Source of the DNA: Chthoniobacterales bacterium
GTDB lineage: Bacteria > Verrucomicrobiota > Verrucomicrobiia > Chthoniobacterales > UBA10450
DNA: 64,000 bases
Assembly (NCBI GenBank): GCA_025935755.1
Contig: JAICUQ010000001.1
Span: 1-64,000, forward strand
Direction: 5' to 3'
Position numbers and translations under genes: made by a program. The notes under the pieces are model-generated. The model was not told where the DNA came from and ran no database searches. It worked only from the letters and a program-made list of their open reading frames with translations. Positions 36,749-44,483 of the stretch are shown one piece after another. How positions within the stretch are numbered: position 1 is the first letter of the stretch; each line of letters begins with the position of its first letter.

Positions 36749-37477
36749 ATGCCAGGGAAAACGTACATCGGCACCAGTGGTTGGAATTATAAAACCTGGC
36801 GTGCCGATTTCTATGGCGACAAGCCCCAAAAACGATGGCTCCGGTTTTGCGCGGAACATTTCACCTCAATCGAAGTAAACGGCACGTTTTACCGGCTCCA
36901 GCCGCCAAGCACGTTTCAAAAATGGCGGGACGAAACTCCGGACGGATTTCCGTTTGCCATCAAAGGACATCGCTACGTCACCCACAACAAAAAGCTAATC
37001 GACGTCGAAGAACCGGTGATTCGTTGCCGCGATGCTGCGGCTCCACTCGGCACACGATTGGCTGCTGTGGTGTGGCAGCTTCCCGCATTTTTTAAAAAGA
37101 ACATCGAGCGACTTGGAAAGTTTTTAGAAGCACTGCGGCTCTGGGAAACCACGCGACATGCCATCGAGTTTCGTCACAAGACGTGGTTCGATGACGAAGT
37201 AGCCCAATGTCTGACCAAACACGCAGTCGCGATCTGTATGTCCGACGCGCCGGATTGGCCGATGTGGGACCGGGTGACGACGGATCTCGTTTACATCCGG
37301 TTACACGGACACACGCGGAAATACGCGTCGAATTATAGCAAGCCCTCGCTCAAAAACTGGGCAAATCGAGTCCGCACCTGGCTCGACGAGAATCGCGACG
37401 TCCACGTTTACTTCGACAATGACGCCGAAGGCGCCGCGCCGAGGAACGCGCTGACACTGCTGGAAATGCTGCGCTAA
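36749..37477 (+). CDS. DUF72 domain protein
   Basis: A 242-residue TIM-barrel-like protein of the DUF72 (YecE) family. Hallmarks: IGTSGWNYKTWRADFYGDKP at the start, SIEVNGTFYRLQPPSTFQKW, FPFAIKGHRYVTHNKKL, and the C-terminal YIRLHGHTRKYASNYS, VHVYFDNDAEGAAPRNAL. The family is very common but has no established reaction; metal or nucleic-acid related roles have been suggested. ATG 36749 gives the conserved N-terminus; the longer frame is not supported. Followed by a perfect hairpin. Confidence 0.92.
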   Translation: MPGKTYIGTSGWNYKTWRADFYGDKPQKRWLRFCAEHFTSIEVNGTFYRLQPPSTFQKWRDETPDGFPFAIKGHRYVTHNKKLIDVEEPVIRCRDAAAPLGTRLAAVVWQLPAFFKKNIERLGKFLEALRLWETTRHAIEFRHKTWFDDEVAQCLTKHAVAICMSDAPDWPMWDRVTTDLVYIRLHGHTRKYASNYSKPSLKNWANRVRTWLDENRDVHVYFDNDAEGAAPRNALTLLEMLR

Positions 37478-37493
37478 CAAATCCGATCTCATT

Positions 37494-37600
37494 AACACCG
37501 GTCTTTAGACCGGTGTTTGTCAAGATGGCCGACAAAGCCGTTTCAACGGCTTTGTAAAGAGGAACAAGACTATGTCCGCGGAGCCGTTGAAACGGCTGGT
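37494..37600. repeat. Compound of three tight hairpins after the DUF72 gene
   Basis: Three perfect stems with 2-nt loops: AACACCGGTCT-tt-AGACCGGTGTT (37494-37517), ACAAAGCCGTT-tc-AACGGCTTTGT (37532-37555) and AGCCGTT-ga-AACGGCT (37582-37597). The second and third carry cores that are reverse complements of each other. The first could end transcription of the DUF72 gene, but there is no good T-run. Such tight two-base-loop hairpins suggest a repeat family rather than a simple terminator. Confidence 0.7.
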
Positions 37601-37640
37601 GACGCAGCATCAAAAGCATCTGGTTGAAGCCAGGCGCTAA

Positions 37641-38429
37641 TCAGATGCGTTTCTGGCAATGCGCGCAAAACCATGAAGTGCGACCGCCGATCGTTGCTGA
37701 TTGCAACGCGCGGCCGCAACGCGGACATCTGCCGCGTTTTTCACGACGTGTCAGCAGCCAGGATTTCGGCAAACGATTGAAATCGGTTTTCAACGCAATC
37801 GCTTTGGCCAGCACCTGCCGGGTCGCGCGAAACAGCCTCGCCAGATCCTTGTCTCGCAACCTGGCAGCTTCACTGGCCGGGTGCATGCGTGCCCGGAAAA
37901 GAATTTCATCGGCATAAAGATTGCCAATCCCGGCGATCAACTGCTGGTTCAACAAAATCGCTTTCGTCGCGCCGCGGTGTTTTGAAAGAATTGCTTTGAA
38001 TCCCGGGAAACTAATTTCGAGTGCGTCAGGACCAAGGCCGCGTGTTCGCAAAAATTTTTCGACATTCTCAATCAATCCGACCTCGCCAAATTTTCGTTGA
38101 TCGTCGAACGCCAGAGCGCAGCTGTTTGAGAAGCGAAAAATCACACGCGCGGTTTTCGGTGCCACCTTGTCATGTTTCAGGTACTCAAGCGCCCCAGTCA
38201 TGCCGAAATGCAACCGCAACCAAAGCTCGTCACCGGCCCGCACAAACAAATGTTTGCCGTGGCGCTCACTTTTTTGGAACCGGCGCCCTCTCAGTCGCCG
38301 CCCCAGTTCACGCGCGGAAATACGTTCCAATACATACGAGTCGTGCACTTCGACGTTGCTGATTCGCTGGTGCAATGAGGTGCTGTCCAAATATCGCTTG
38401 GACATTTCGACTTCCGGCAACTCTGGCAT
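37641..38429 (-). CDS. Formamidopyrimidine-DNA glycosylase (Fpg/MutM family)
   Basis: A 262-residue Fpg/Nei-family repair glycosylase/AP lyase acting on oxidised purines such as 8-oxoguanine. The N-terminus MPELPEVE provides the catalytic Pro and Glu; Lys59 lies in ERHGKHLFV; the H2TH region reads GIGNLYADEILFRARMHP; and the zinc finger near the end is CPRCGR...CAHCQK. All key parts are intact. Fpg versus Nei-type specificity is not certain (the start SKRYLD is unusual), so no symbol is given. Divergent, 29 bp apart, from a uracil-DNA glycosylase gene, so a shared repair promoter region is likely. Confidence 0.92.
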   Translation of the reverse strand: MPELPEVEMSKRYLDSTSLHQRISNVEVHDSYVLERISARELGRRLRGRRFQKSERHGKHLFVRAGDELWLRLHFGMTGALEYLKHDKVAPKTARVIFRFSNSCALAFDDQRKFGEVGLIENVEKFLRTRGLGPDALEISFPGFKAILSKHRGATKAILLNQQLIAGIGNLYADEILFRARMHPASEAARLRDKDLARLFRATRQVLAKAIALKTDFNRLPKSWLLTRREKRGRCPRCGRALQSATIGGRTSWFCAHCQKRI

Positions 38430-38458
38430 CGCGCTTACGTTTGCACTTAGTTCAAACG

Positions 38459-39202
38459 ATGTCCCACAACCAATTGGATAAGTTTCTGCGACTGTTAAAA
38501 GCTTCCCCCTCCGGCGCGGTATTTAATCCGTGGCGGCAAATCGATGAGCAAAACGACATCGGTCCGCACTCCCCAGCGATTCGCAGAAAACATTTGGCCG
38601 CCTATTTCCGCAAACGGCTCGGCAAGGTTCGAGTGGTGATCATCGGAGAAGCGCTCGGTTATCGCGGCGGTCATTTCAGCGGAATCCCAATGACTTCCGA
38701 GCGCATTCTGCTTGGAAAGCAGCCGGCAATCGCAGCCGCGCTGAGCGAGCGCCGAAACCGAAAACCGAATTCCAAGAACAGCGGTCATCACGGCAAGCCG
38801 GCACGACAGATCCTTTCGGGCTTGAGGCCGCGCCGCACCAGCAAACCGAGTGTTTGTGCGGATGGTTTTTCGGAACCGACGGCGACGATTGCGTGGGGCG
38901 CGTTGCTGAAGACTGGCGTGCCGCCAAACGAGTTCGTTTTGTGGAATGCATTTCCGTGGCATTCGTTCGATCCGCGACGGGGGCTTTTGAGCAATCGCGC
39001 GCCTGACAAGTCGGAACAACTTTGCGGTCGCGCTGTGTTGAAGGCCTTCCTGGAATTATTTCCTTGTGAGACAATCGTTTCACTGGGAAAGATCGCCGCC
39101 GCCCAGCTCGAGCAACTCGGCGTCAAAGGGCAGTGCGTTCGCCACCCGGCATCCGGCGGCGCCAAACGATTTCGCCAGCAGATCGCCGGGATTATCCGCT
39201 GA
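38459..39202 (+). CDS. Uracil-DNA glycosylase superfamily protein
   Basis: A 247-residue member of the uracil-DNA glycosylase fold. Landmarks are VRVVIIGEALGYRGGHFSGI, PMTSERILLG, the GFSEPTATIAW segment and WNAFPWHSFDP, followed near the end by IVSLGKIAAAQLEQLG and RHPASGGAKRFRQ (the HP(S/A) loop). This pattern is a less-studied bacterial branch. A Lys/Arg/Asn-rich stretch at about residues 100-122 looks like an insertion. ATG 38459; the longer frame overlaps fpg. The exact substrate is not settled. Confidence 0.8.
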   Translation: MSHNQLDKFLRLLKASPSGAVFNPWRQIDEQNDIGPHSPAIRRKHLAAYFRKRLGKVRVVIIGEALGYRGGHFSGIPMTSERILLGKQPAIAAALSERRNRKPNSKNSGHHGKPARQILSGLRPRRTSKPSVCADGFSEPTATIAWGALLKTGVPPNEFVLWNAFPWHSFDPRRGLLSNRAPDKSEQLCGRAVLKAFLELFPCETIVSLGKIAAAQLEQLGVKGQCVRHPASGGAKRFRQQIAGIIR

Positions 39203-39291
39203 TCGCCGCGTACACCAGGGGTTTACGGCACGCAGCTACGAAAGATTCAGAGCTCTTTTCTGTCGCTTGCAACCTGGTATGAAATCACCGC

Positions 39292-39516
39292 GTGCTGACT
39301 CATAAATCTGGCGGTGGATGGACAGAACAAAAACTAAAGATTCTGGACAATTACTCGGTCGCGTATTGCAGGATTTTTCAGATAAATCCAGGAGCAAAAC
39401 ATTTCGACACGATCGATGTCGATGCTTTCGCGGGAACAGGTCTCGTAACTCAGCGAAAAGACGCTGCCAAGGGAGCGAAGTTGGTGGCGAATCCGGATGG
39501 TGCGCTCGACCGATGA
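39292..39516 (+). pseudogene. Truncated tcmP (three-Cys-motif partner) remnant
   Basis: A 74-codon frame from GTG 39292: GGGWTEQKLKILDNYSVAYC and FDTIDVDAFAGTGLVTQRKD match the N-terminal part of TcmP, the partner protein of three-Cys-motif (Gp37/Gp68, DUF5131) proteins, which is normally several times longer. Its stop codon overlaps the ATG of the DUF5131 remnant (ATGA), as in an operon. The bulk of the gene is missing, so an internal deletion or truncation is inferred. Presumably inactive. Confidence 0.6.
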
Positions 39517-39669
39517 AAATCGAATGGACTCGGGAGATCTTTAAGGCGTGTCGAAAGCAAAATGTTTCCATTTTTCTTTAAGCAATGGGGCGGAGTCCGC
39601 AAAGACCTGACCGGTCGCTTACTTCGTGGGAGAACCTACGACGAGATGCCAGTCAGAGTGGCGGCATGA
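39513..39669 (+). pseudogene. DUF5131 (phage Gp37/Gp68-like) remnant, deleted and frameshifted
   Basis: From ATG 39513 the frame starts MKIEWT, the usual beginning of DUF5131 proteins, then jumps to [12 protein letters not shown] and, after a frameshift at the T-run near 39565, to [17 protein letters not shown] and [10 protein letters not shown], the usual end of the family. Removing one T restores the family reading [12 protein letters not shown]. The central part with the three-cysteine motif is gone. So both ends are kept and the middle is lost. It overlaps the tcmP remnant by 4 nt. Confidence 0.7.
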
Positions 39670-39672
39670 GGT

Positions 39673-40458
39673 TCACTCCTTCGGCGGTTCGCTCTTTTTG
39701 ATTAGTGCCGTCAAGAGGTCGATCGGAAGGGGAAAAAAGGTCGTGGTGTTATGTTCGCTGGAAATTTCGCGCATGGTTTGCAGGAAGCGTAGTTGCAGCG
39801 CAATCGGCTCCTTGCTCATCATCGCTGCGGCCTGCACCATTTTTTCCGCAGCCTGGAATTCGCCCTCGGCGTTGACGATCTTTGCACGCCGCTCGCGCTC
39901 AGCTTCCGCTTGCTTTGCCATCGCACGCTTCATTGTATCGGGCAGCGCGACATCCTTGACCTCGACCGCCGTGACTTTGACTCCCCACGGTTCGGTTTGC
40001 CGGTCGATGATCTCCTGCAACTTCTGGTTGATCGACTCCCGCTGCGAAAGCAGGTCGTCCAAGGGAGCCTGGCCGAGCACGCTGCGCAATGTCGTCTGCG
40101 ACATCAGCGAGGTGGCTTTGAGAAAATTCTCCACCTTCACGACGGCGGCTTGCGGATCGACTACGCGGAAATAAACAACCGCGTCGACCGTCACCGGCAC
40201 GTTGTCACGCGTCATCACTTCCTGTCGCTCGACGCTGATGGTCACGACGCGCAAATCCATACGCACCATCCGATCGACGATCGGAATAAGAACAATCACG
40301 CCCGGACCTTTTGCGCCGAGCAATTTTCCGAGGCGAAAAATCACGCCGCGCTCGTATTCGCGCAGGATCCGGATCGCCTGCGGAAAAATAATGATCGCAA
40401 GAATGATGATGGGCACGGCCCAACTGAGCAATCGGGGAAACGCTTCGAGTAATTCCAT
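39673..40458 (-). CDS. Slipin/stomatin-like SPFH (band 7) membrane protein
   Basis: A 261-residue prohibitin/stomatin-family protein: one N-terminal membrane helix (LSWAVPIIILAIIIFPQAI), then the SPFH domain (EYERGVIFRLGKLLGAKGPG, VTISVERQEVMTRDNVPVTV, LSQRESINQKLQEIIDRQTE) and a helical C-terminus (KRAMAKQAEAERERRAKIVN). Such proteins oligomerise at the membrane and organise microdomains or proteases; NfeD proteins are frequent partners and one is encoded at 45221. A strong AAAGGAG supports ATG 40458. mqnC ends 11 bp upstream on the same strand, so they may be co-transcribed. Confidence 0.93.
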   Translation of the reverse strand: MELLEAFPRLLSWAVPIIILAIIIFPQAIRILREYERGVIFRLGKLLGAKGPGVIVLIPIVDRMVRMDLRVVTISVERQEVMTRDNVPVTVDAVVYFRVVDPQAAVVKVENFLKATSLMSQTTLRSVLGQAPLDDLLSQRESINQKLQEIIDRQTEPWGVKVTAVEVKDVALPDTMKRAMAKQAEAERERRAKIVNAEGEFQAAEKMVQAAAMMSKEPIALQLRFLQTMREISSEHNTTTFFPLPIDLLTALIKKSEPPKE

Positions 40459-40469
40459 GGCTGTCTCCT

Positions 40470-41561
40470 TTAATTCAACAGTTCGTACCAATTATTGCGC
40501 CGGCGCGGTTCGTAACCGGCATCGCGAATGAGCGATTCGATTTGCGCTGCATCCAGCCGAAATGTTGTGCCCGCGCTGCTAACCACATTTTCTTCCATCA
40601 TCACCGAACCAAAATCATTCGCGCCGTATCTCAGCGCGATCTGGCCAATGTTCGGTCCCTGTGTCACCCAGGAGCTTTGAATATTTTCAATGTTGTCCAG
40701 AAAGATTCGGGCTAGCGCTTGCATGCGCAGGTACTCCGAGACACCAGTCGGCCGCGTCACTTTCAAAACCGTATGCTGCGGTTGGAAGGTCCAACAAATG
40801 AATGCCGTGAATCCGCCGCTGCGATCCTGTTGCTCGCGAATCCGCTGTAAATGTTCGACGCGATCTTCGATTGTTTCGACGTGGCCGAACATCATTGTGG
40901 CGCTCGATTTCAACCCGAGCTCATGCGCCACCTGCATTACCTCGAGCCATTGGTCACTGTTAATTTTTAAAGGGGCAATCCTCTTCCGAACCCGGTCCAC
41001 GAGAATTTCGCCGCCGCCCCCCGGGATGGAGCCGAGCCCGGCTGCCTTGAATTGCGCGATCACTTCGCGCAGCGGCATCCGGAATGTTTCCGCGAAATGT
41101 TGAAACTCCGGCGGACTAAATCCGTGGATATTGATGTGCGGATATTTTTCGCGGATGTGCCGTAGAAGATCGATGTACCATTTGAACTGCAATTTTGGAT
41201 GATGGCCACCCTGCATCAGGATTTGCACTCCGCCTGCAGCAGTAAGTTCGTCCAGTTTTTGATCCAGCTGCTCAAAGCTCAGCACGTAATGATCTTCATC
41301 GCGCTCGGTCCGATAAAACGCGCAGAACTTGCAGTAAACGTTGCAAACGTTCGTGTAATTGATGTTGCGATCGACGATGTAAGTTACGATCTCGCGGCCG
41401 CGGCCATCGTAGCTTCTGGCCTTTGCCAATTCGCGCCGCGCATTCGCAAGCGCTGCCAATTCCTCCAGTGGCCATCGATACAATTGCAGCACGTCGTCCC
41501 GAGAGATCCGCGCGCCTTCCACGATTTTTTCCGTGAGCACATCTCGATTAAGTGAAACCAT
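40470..41561 (-). CDS. mqnC: Cyclic dehypoxanthinyl futalosine synthase MqnC
   Basis: A 363-residue radical SAM enzyme of the futalosine route to menaquinone: it cyclises dehypoxanthine futalosine. The [4Fe-4S] cysteines are Cys73, Cys77 and Cys80 in NVCNVYCKFCAFYR. Additional signatures are VQILMQGGHHPKLQFKWYID, GSIPGGGGEILVDRVR, TMMFGHVETIEDRVEHL and YGANDFGSVMMEENVVS, matching MqnC rather than MqnE or CofG/H. No other mqn genes are in the window. Upstream of the slipin gene by 11 bp. Confidence 0.95.
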   Translation of the reverse strand: MVSLNRDVLTEKIVEGARISRDDVLQLYRWPLEELAALANARRELAKARSYDGRGREIVTYIVDRNINYTNVCNVYCKFCAFYRTERDEDHYVLSFEQLDQKLDELTAAGGVQILMQGGHHPKLQFKWYIDLLRHIREKYPHINIHGFSPPEFQHFAETFRMPLREVIAQFKAAGLGSIPGGGGEILVDRVRKRIAPLKINSDQWLEVMQVAHELGLKSSATMMFGHVETIEDRVEHLQRIREQQDRSGGFTAFICWTFQPQHTVLKVTRPTGVSEYLRMQALARIFLDNIENIQSSWVTQGPNIGQIALRYGANDFGSVMMEENVVSSAGTTFRLDAAQIESLIRDAGYEPRRRNNWYELLN

Positions 41562-41610
41562 GGGAGATACATCTTAGACGCTGCGGAAAATTTGGCACGC
41601 ACCAAACTCC

Positions 41611-41665
41611 AGGGCGTCCGCCGCGGCGGACGCCAGCGAGATCGGCGTCTCACAGAGACGCCCTG
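41611..41665. repeat. BIME-like palindrome, second copy
   Basis: AGGGCGTCCGCCGCGGCGGA with CGCC (41611-41634) is identical over 23 nt to the unit at 1348-1370; it is followed by GGCGTCTCACAGAGACGCC (41644-41662) and closes with CCTG/T, complementary to the AGGG start. Lies between mqnC and the flavin oxidase gene, both of which are transcribed away from it. Confidence 0.8.
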
Positions 41666-41713
41666 TAATTCAAGCCTCCTTGTTTTTAGTCGTCGCGCTT
41701 ACATCATGGTGAT

Positions 41714-42778
41714 GTGACAGAACGAATTGCAATTATCGGTGCGGGCGTATCGGGGCTCACGTGTGGGGTAGTGCTTGCTGAGCACGGCTACCCCACCAGC
41801 ATTTTCGCAAAACATACCGGGCAGCAAACAACCTCCGGTGCCGCTGCAGCGGTTTGGTTTCCCTACCATGTCGAACCGGCCGAAAGGGTGATTCCCCTGG
41901 CACTCAAAACGTACGACGTTCTTCTAGATCTCGCTCGGTTTGCCGAAACTGGTGTCTCCGTCATCGAGTCGAAGCAGTTCTTGCGCACCGGTGAAATCGA
42001 AATTCCGGATTGGGCCATTCCGCTGGGCGCTTCTGTCATCCCGAGCGCAGTCGAGGCTGCAACGGAGCAGACGAAGTCTCCGGGGGCAGGCTTTCAATCC
42101 CGCGACGTCACATTAAAGGTTTCTCTGCGGGATCCTTCGACTCCTCGCGCGTTCGCGGGATCCGCTCAGGATGACCATCAATTCGCCAGTGGCTTCTCGC
42201 TGCGTACTCCGCTCACAGACACCACGATTTATCTCGACTATTTAGCCGTGCGCTTTCGCAAGGCTGGCGGGGAAATTCACGCCGATGTCTGCTTCGAAAA
42301 AATCGACGAAGTCGATGAAAAATTCGACTTCGTGATCAACTGCGCAGGGATCGGTGCGCGCGAGCTTCTGCAAGACACCGATCTCGAGCCGCACCGCGGC
42401 CAGGTTGCAATTGTTTCAAAGATTGAGGGTCTTTCCAGCGCGATTGTCTGCGATGACGAGCCGCTCATGTACGCGATCCCGCGCAAAAACGATTGTGTTT
42501 TCGGTGGAACCAACGAACTCAGCGACAACCTGTCTGCCGATTCCGTAACCACTTCTCGAATTGTCGCTGAATGCAGTCGAGTGCTGAACATCGAAAAACC
42601 CCGCGTCATCGCTGAGCGCGTCGGGCTGCGCCCGTTCCGAAGATCAGGCGTCCGCCTGGAGCGCGACCAGTCGGCTGATGGCCGCAGAGTCATTCACAAT
42701 TACGGTCACGGCGGCGCTGGATTCACACTCTCGTGGGGATGCGCGCGTGAAGTTCTCGACATTGCGCTGTCTAGTTAG
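41714..42778 (+). CDS. FAD-dependent D-amino-acid-oxidase-like protein with in-frame repeat insertion
   Basis: A 354-residue flavoprotein of the DAO family (oxidative deamination of amino acids at FAD). The Rossmann motif IIGAGVSGLTCGVVLAEHG opens the protein (GTG start 41714, since the nearby ATG runs into TGA), with GAAAAVWFPYHVEP, FDFVINCAGIGARELLQD, HRGQVAIVSKIEG and the C-terminal HNYGHGGAGFTLSWGCA, all typical. Residues about 107-155 are atypical and are encoded by a 144-bp palindromic element (42034-42177) that keeps the frame open; the usual family sequence resumes at FASGFSLRTPLTDTTIYLDY. Whether the enzyme is active is unknown. Confidence 0.88.
   Translation: MTERIAIIGAGVSGLTCGVVLAEHGYPTSIFAKHTGQQTTSGAAAAVWFPYHVEPAERVIPLALKTYDVLLDLARFAETGVSVIESKQFLRTGEIEIPDWAIPLGASVIPSAVEAATEQTKSPGAGFQSRDVTLKVSLRDPSTPRAFAGSAQDDHQFASGFSLRTPLTDTTIYLDYLAVRFRKAGGEIHADVCFEKIDEVDEKFDFVINCAGIGARELLQDTDLEPHRGQVAIVSKIEGLSSAIVCDDEPLMYAIPRKNDCVFGGTNELSDNLSADSVTTSRIVAECSRVLNIEKPRVIAERVGLRPFRRSGVRLERDQSADGRRVIHNYGHGGAGFTLSWGCAREVLDIALSS
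42034..42177. repeat. Palindromic element inserted in frame in a coding gene
   Basis: Begins TGTCATCCCGAGCGCAGTCG (42034) and ends with GCTCAGGATGACC (about 42164-42176); contains GCTGCAACGGA and GGCTTTCAA, as does the intergenic copy at 34670-34788. The interior holds a further hairpin (GCGGGATCC ... GGATCCGC). Length 144 bp by these bounds, a multiple of three, with no stop in the oxidase frame. Confidence 0.75.
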
Positions 42779-42892
42779 TGCCCGTCACGCGTCTTGTTTG
42801 GGCGGCGCGCCGAAACGATGTTTTACCTAACGAGAATGGAACTTCGCGAATGCGAGAACGTCGACGGCCAGTGCGCGATACGCGAGCGCTAA

Positions 42893-43291
42893 CTACGTCA
42901 GTGCGATGCACTGAAAGGAACTGACGACGTCGTCGGGACCCTTCTCCGCAAAGAAACTTTCGTAGTAGCCGGGGCCGAGGTCCCAATGCGGGCCTTTGTA
43001 ATAATCATCGCGATAAAATCGCCACACACCGCTCACGACGATGACGCAGCTCATTCGGTCGTTCCAATAGTCGCCAACATAATGAAAACTGAGGTTGGTG
43101 CGTGCATAAGAACCTTTGAAGCCGATATGGTCGTAAAGGATCAGTTCAGGCAGACGGGTGATATCCTTAGTGGGTTCTATGTCGACCTTGCCCAGTGCAG
43201 AAGAGCGATAGCTCAGGGCGCCGAGGTTCCATTTCATATCGATGACGCACCCGTTATCGGGCGACAATTCAATTTTGGATAGTCGTGGCAT
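42893..43291 (-). CDS. Beta/gamma-crystallin-like protein
   Basis: A 132-residue protein. The second half has paired Greek-key signatures (ELILYDHIGFKGSYARTNLS, then GVWRFYRDDYYKGPHWDLGP with GYYESF), the (Y/F/W)xxxx(Y/F)xG pattern of beta/gamma-crystallin domains, which in microbes often bind Ca2+ through N/D-N/D-x-x-S/T-S motifs. NDRMSCVIV may be such a site but is not canonical. No signal peptide; cytoplasmic or structural. The start is ATG 43291. Confidence 0.75.
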   Translation of the reverse strand: MPRLSKIELSPDNGCVIDMKWNLGALSYRSSALGKVDIEPTKDITRLPELILYDHIGFKGSYARTNLSFHYVGDYWNDRMSCVIVVSGVWRFYRDDYYKGPHWDLGPGYYESFFAEKGPDDVVSSFQCIALT

Positions 43292-43566
43292 AAGCGTGCA
43301 GGGGCGATGGTTTCCCGTAATTTGATCAGATGAATTCTGCTCTGTCGAGCAAAGAGATTAACTCCTCCCCCGGAGCTGTGGATCGGCGCGTGCAAAAGCG
43401 GCGCAACAGCGCCGCAGTCCAAAACGTGGCCGTCGTTCAGGAGGTATCTTCGGCTTCGCTTTTTGGAGTGCGCCGGTGCTCCGGCGGCTTTCCGGGCTAT
43501 ACCGCACCACCAGCGTGGGTTGTTAGCCACCGCAAGCCGGCGACCGCTATCAGTCGGGTTCTGTAA
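43292..43566. other. Non-coding gap
   Basis: A plus-strand frame (43330-43566) is open here but has the composition of unconstrained sequence (Ser/Arg/Pro-rich, no motif), so no gene is called. A hairpin-like GGTGCTCCGGCGGC segment near 43475 was seen, nothing more. Confidence 0.35.
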
Positions 43567-44115
43567 CTATTGACCTTTTGCCCAGCCGATCACACCACAC
43601 GCAATGCGCGCGCCTGAATCGCCGGATGGTTGAGTCTTCAGATCGTCCGGTTTTGCGTGGACAACGACCGAGCGGCCAATCGCCGATTTCGCATCGTTCG
43701 CCAGCGAAATCTGATGATCTACGTAATCGAGCTTCGCATTGCCGGAAGCGTCCGCCTCCACATTGCCCATGTCACCCTCGTGCCGCGCGGCTGCGTCAGG
43801 CCCGGCATGGGGTTGGTTGCTGGGATTGAAATGCGCGCCAGCGGAGCTGCCATCGGCTGCACTGCAATCGCCAAACTCATGGACATGGAAACCGTGGTTG
43901 CCGGGCGTGAGCCCGGAAATTTCCGCGTGCACCCGCACTCCACCAGCAACGGGCGTGAATGTTACGGTTCCGCTGACTTTGTTGCCGGCGATGGGATGCA
44001 ACACTGCAATGCCCTTTGCTGCCACGGATTTCTCCGCGGGTGTTTGCGCCAGCGCGATCAAACCGGTGAATGCTGCAAGCACGAGCCCGATGAAGAAAGG
44101 TTTGAATGTGTTCAT
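43567..44115 (-). CDS. sodC: Periplasmic Cu/Zn superoxide dismutase
   Basis: A 182-residue exported CuZnSOD that disproportionates superoxide in the periplasm. Signal peptide FFIGLVLAAFTGLIALAQ; start ATG 44115 chosen over the upstream one as it begins MNTFKPFF. Copper ligands lie in GFHVHEFGDCS, the zinc/bridging His region in AHFNPSNQPHAGPDAAARHE, with a later Asp, and the C-terminal Cys of RIACGVIGWAKGQ forms the disulfide with the GDC Cys; the RSVVVHAKPDD copper His is also present. Full-length, all ligands intact. Confidence 0.95.
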   Translation of the reverse strand: MNTFKPFFIGLVLAAFTGLIALAQTPAEKSVAAKGIAVLHPIAGNKVSGTVTFTPVAGGVRVHAEISGLTPGNHGFHVHEFGDCSAADGSSAGAHFNPSNQPHAGPDAAARHEGDMGNVEADASGNAKLDYVDHQISLANDAKSAIGRSVVVHAKPDDLKTQPSGDSGARIACGVIGWAKGQ

Positions 44116-44249
44116 ATTAGCATTTGTATTTCGCACGAGTCGGCGCGTCCAGTCGCATCAAAGTTGGCGGCGCGGGTAATACCAAACTTGGACGACAACC
44201 CGGTGATGCGGACGCTCACTCACCCCGACGAGCAAGCTGCGCGATTGCC

Positions 44250-44483
44250 CTAAGCGCGATCTTTCAATTGCGTCGCGCCTGACGTCCGTGCGCAGTGGAC
44301 GCAGCAAAAGATGTTTCCATCCGCTTCCACACCGTGACCAACAATGCGGCAGTTGCAGTGCGGGCAAACAGGCGCCAGCGCGTGGATCGCGCACTCGAAG
44401 CTATCGAAGGTGTGACGTTCTCCGCCAATGACAACTTCAAACGCCTTGTCATAATCGTTCTCGCAAACTTCACATGTAGCCAT
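44250..44483 (-). CDS. Small Cys-rich zinc-binding protein
   Basis: A 77-residue protein with four Cys pairs or CxxC-type motifs: MATCEVCEND, SFECAIHALAPVCPHCNCRI and IFCCVHCARTSG. This is a recognisable conserved small family of bacterial zinc-ribbon-like proteins with the pattern CEVCxNxYDKxFEV, function unknown. The six or more cysteines and His residues suggest one or two Zn sites. Isolated between sodC and a YbaK gene. Confidence 0.8.
   Translation of the reverse strand: MATCEVCENDYDKAFEVVIGGERHTFDSFECAIHALAPVCPHCNCRIVGHGVEADGNIFCCVHCARTSGATQLKDRA

Noticed and set aside
43330-43566. Plus-strand frame of 78 codons between the crystallin and sodC genes
   Set aside because: Composition is random-like and it shows no homology pattern or ribosome binding site.
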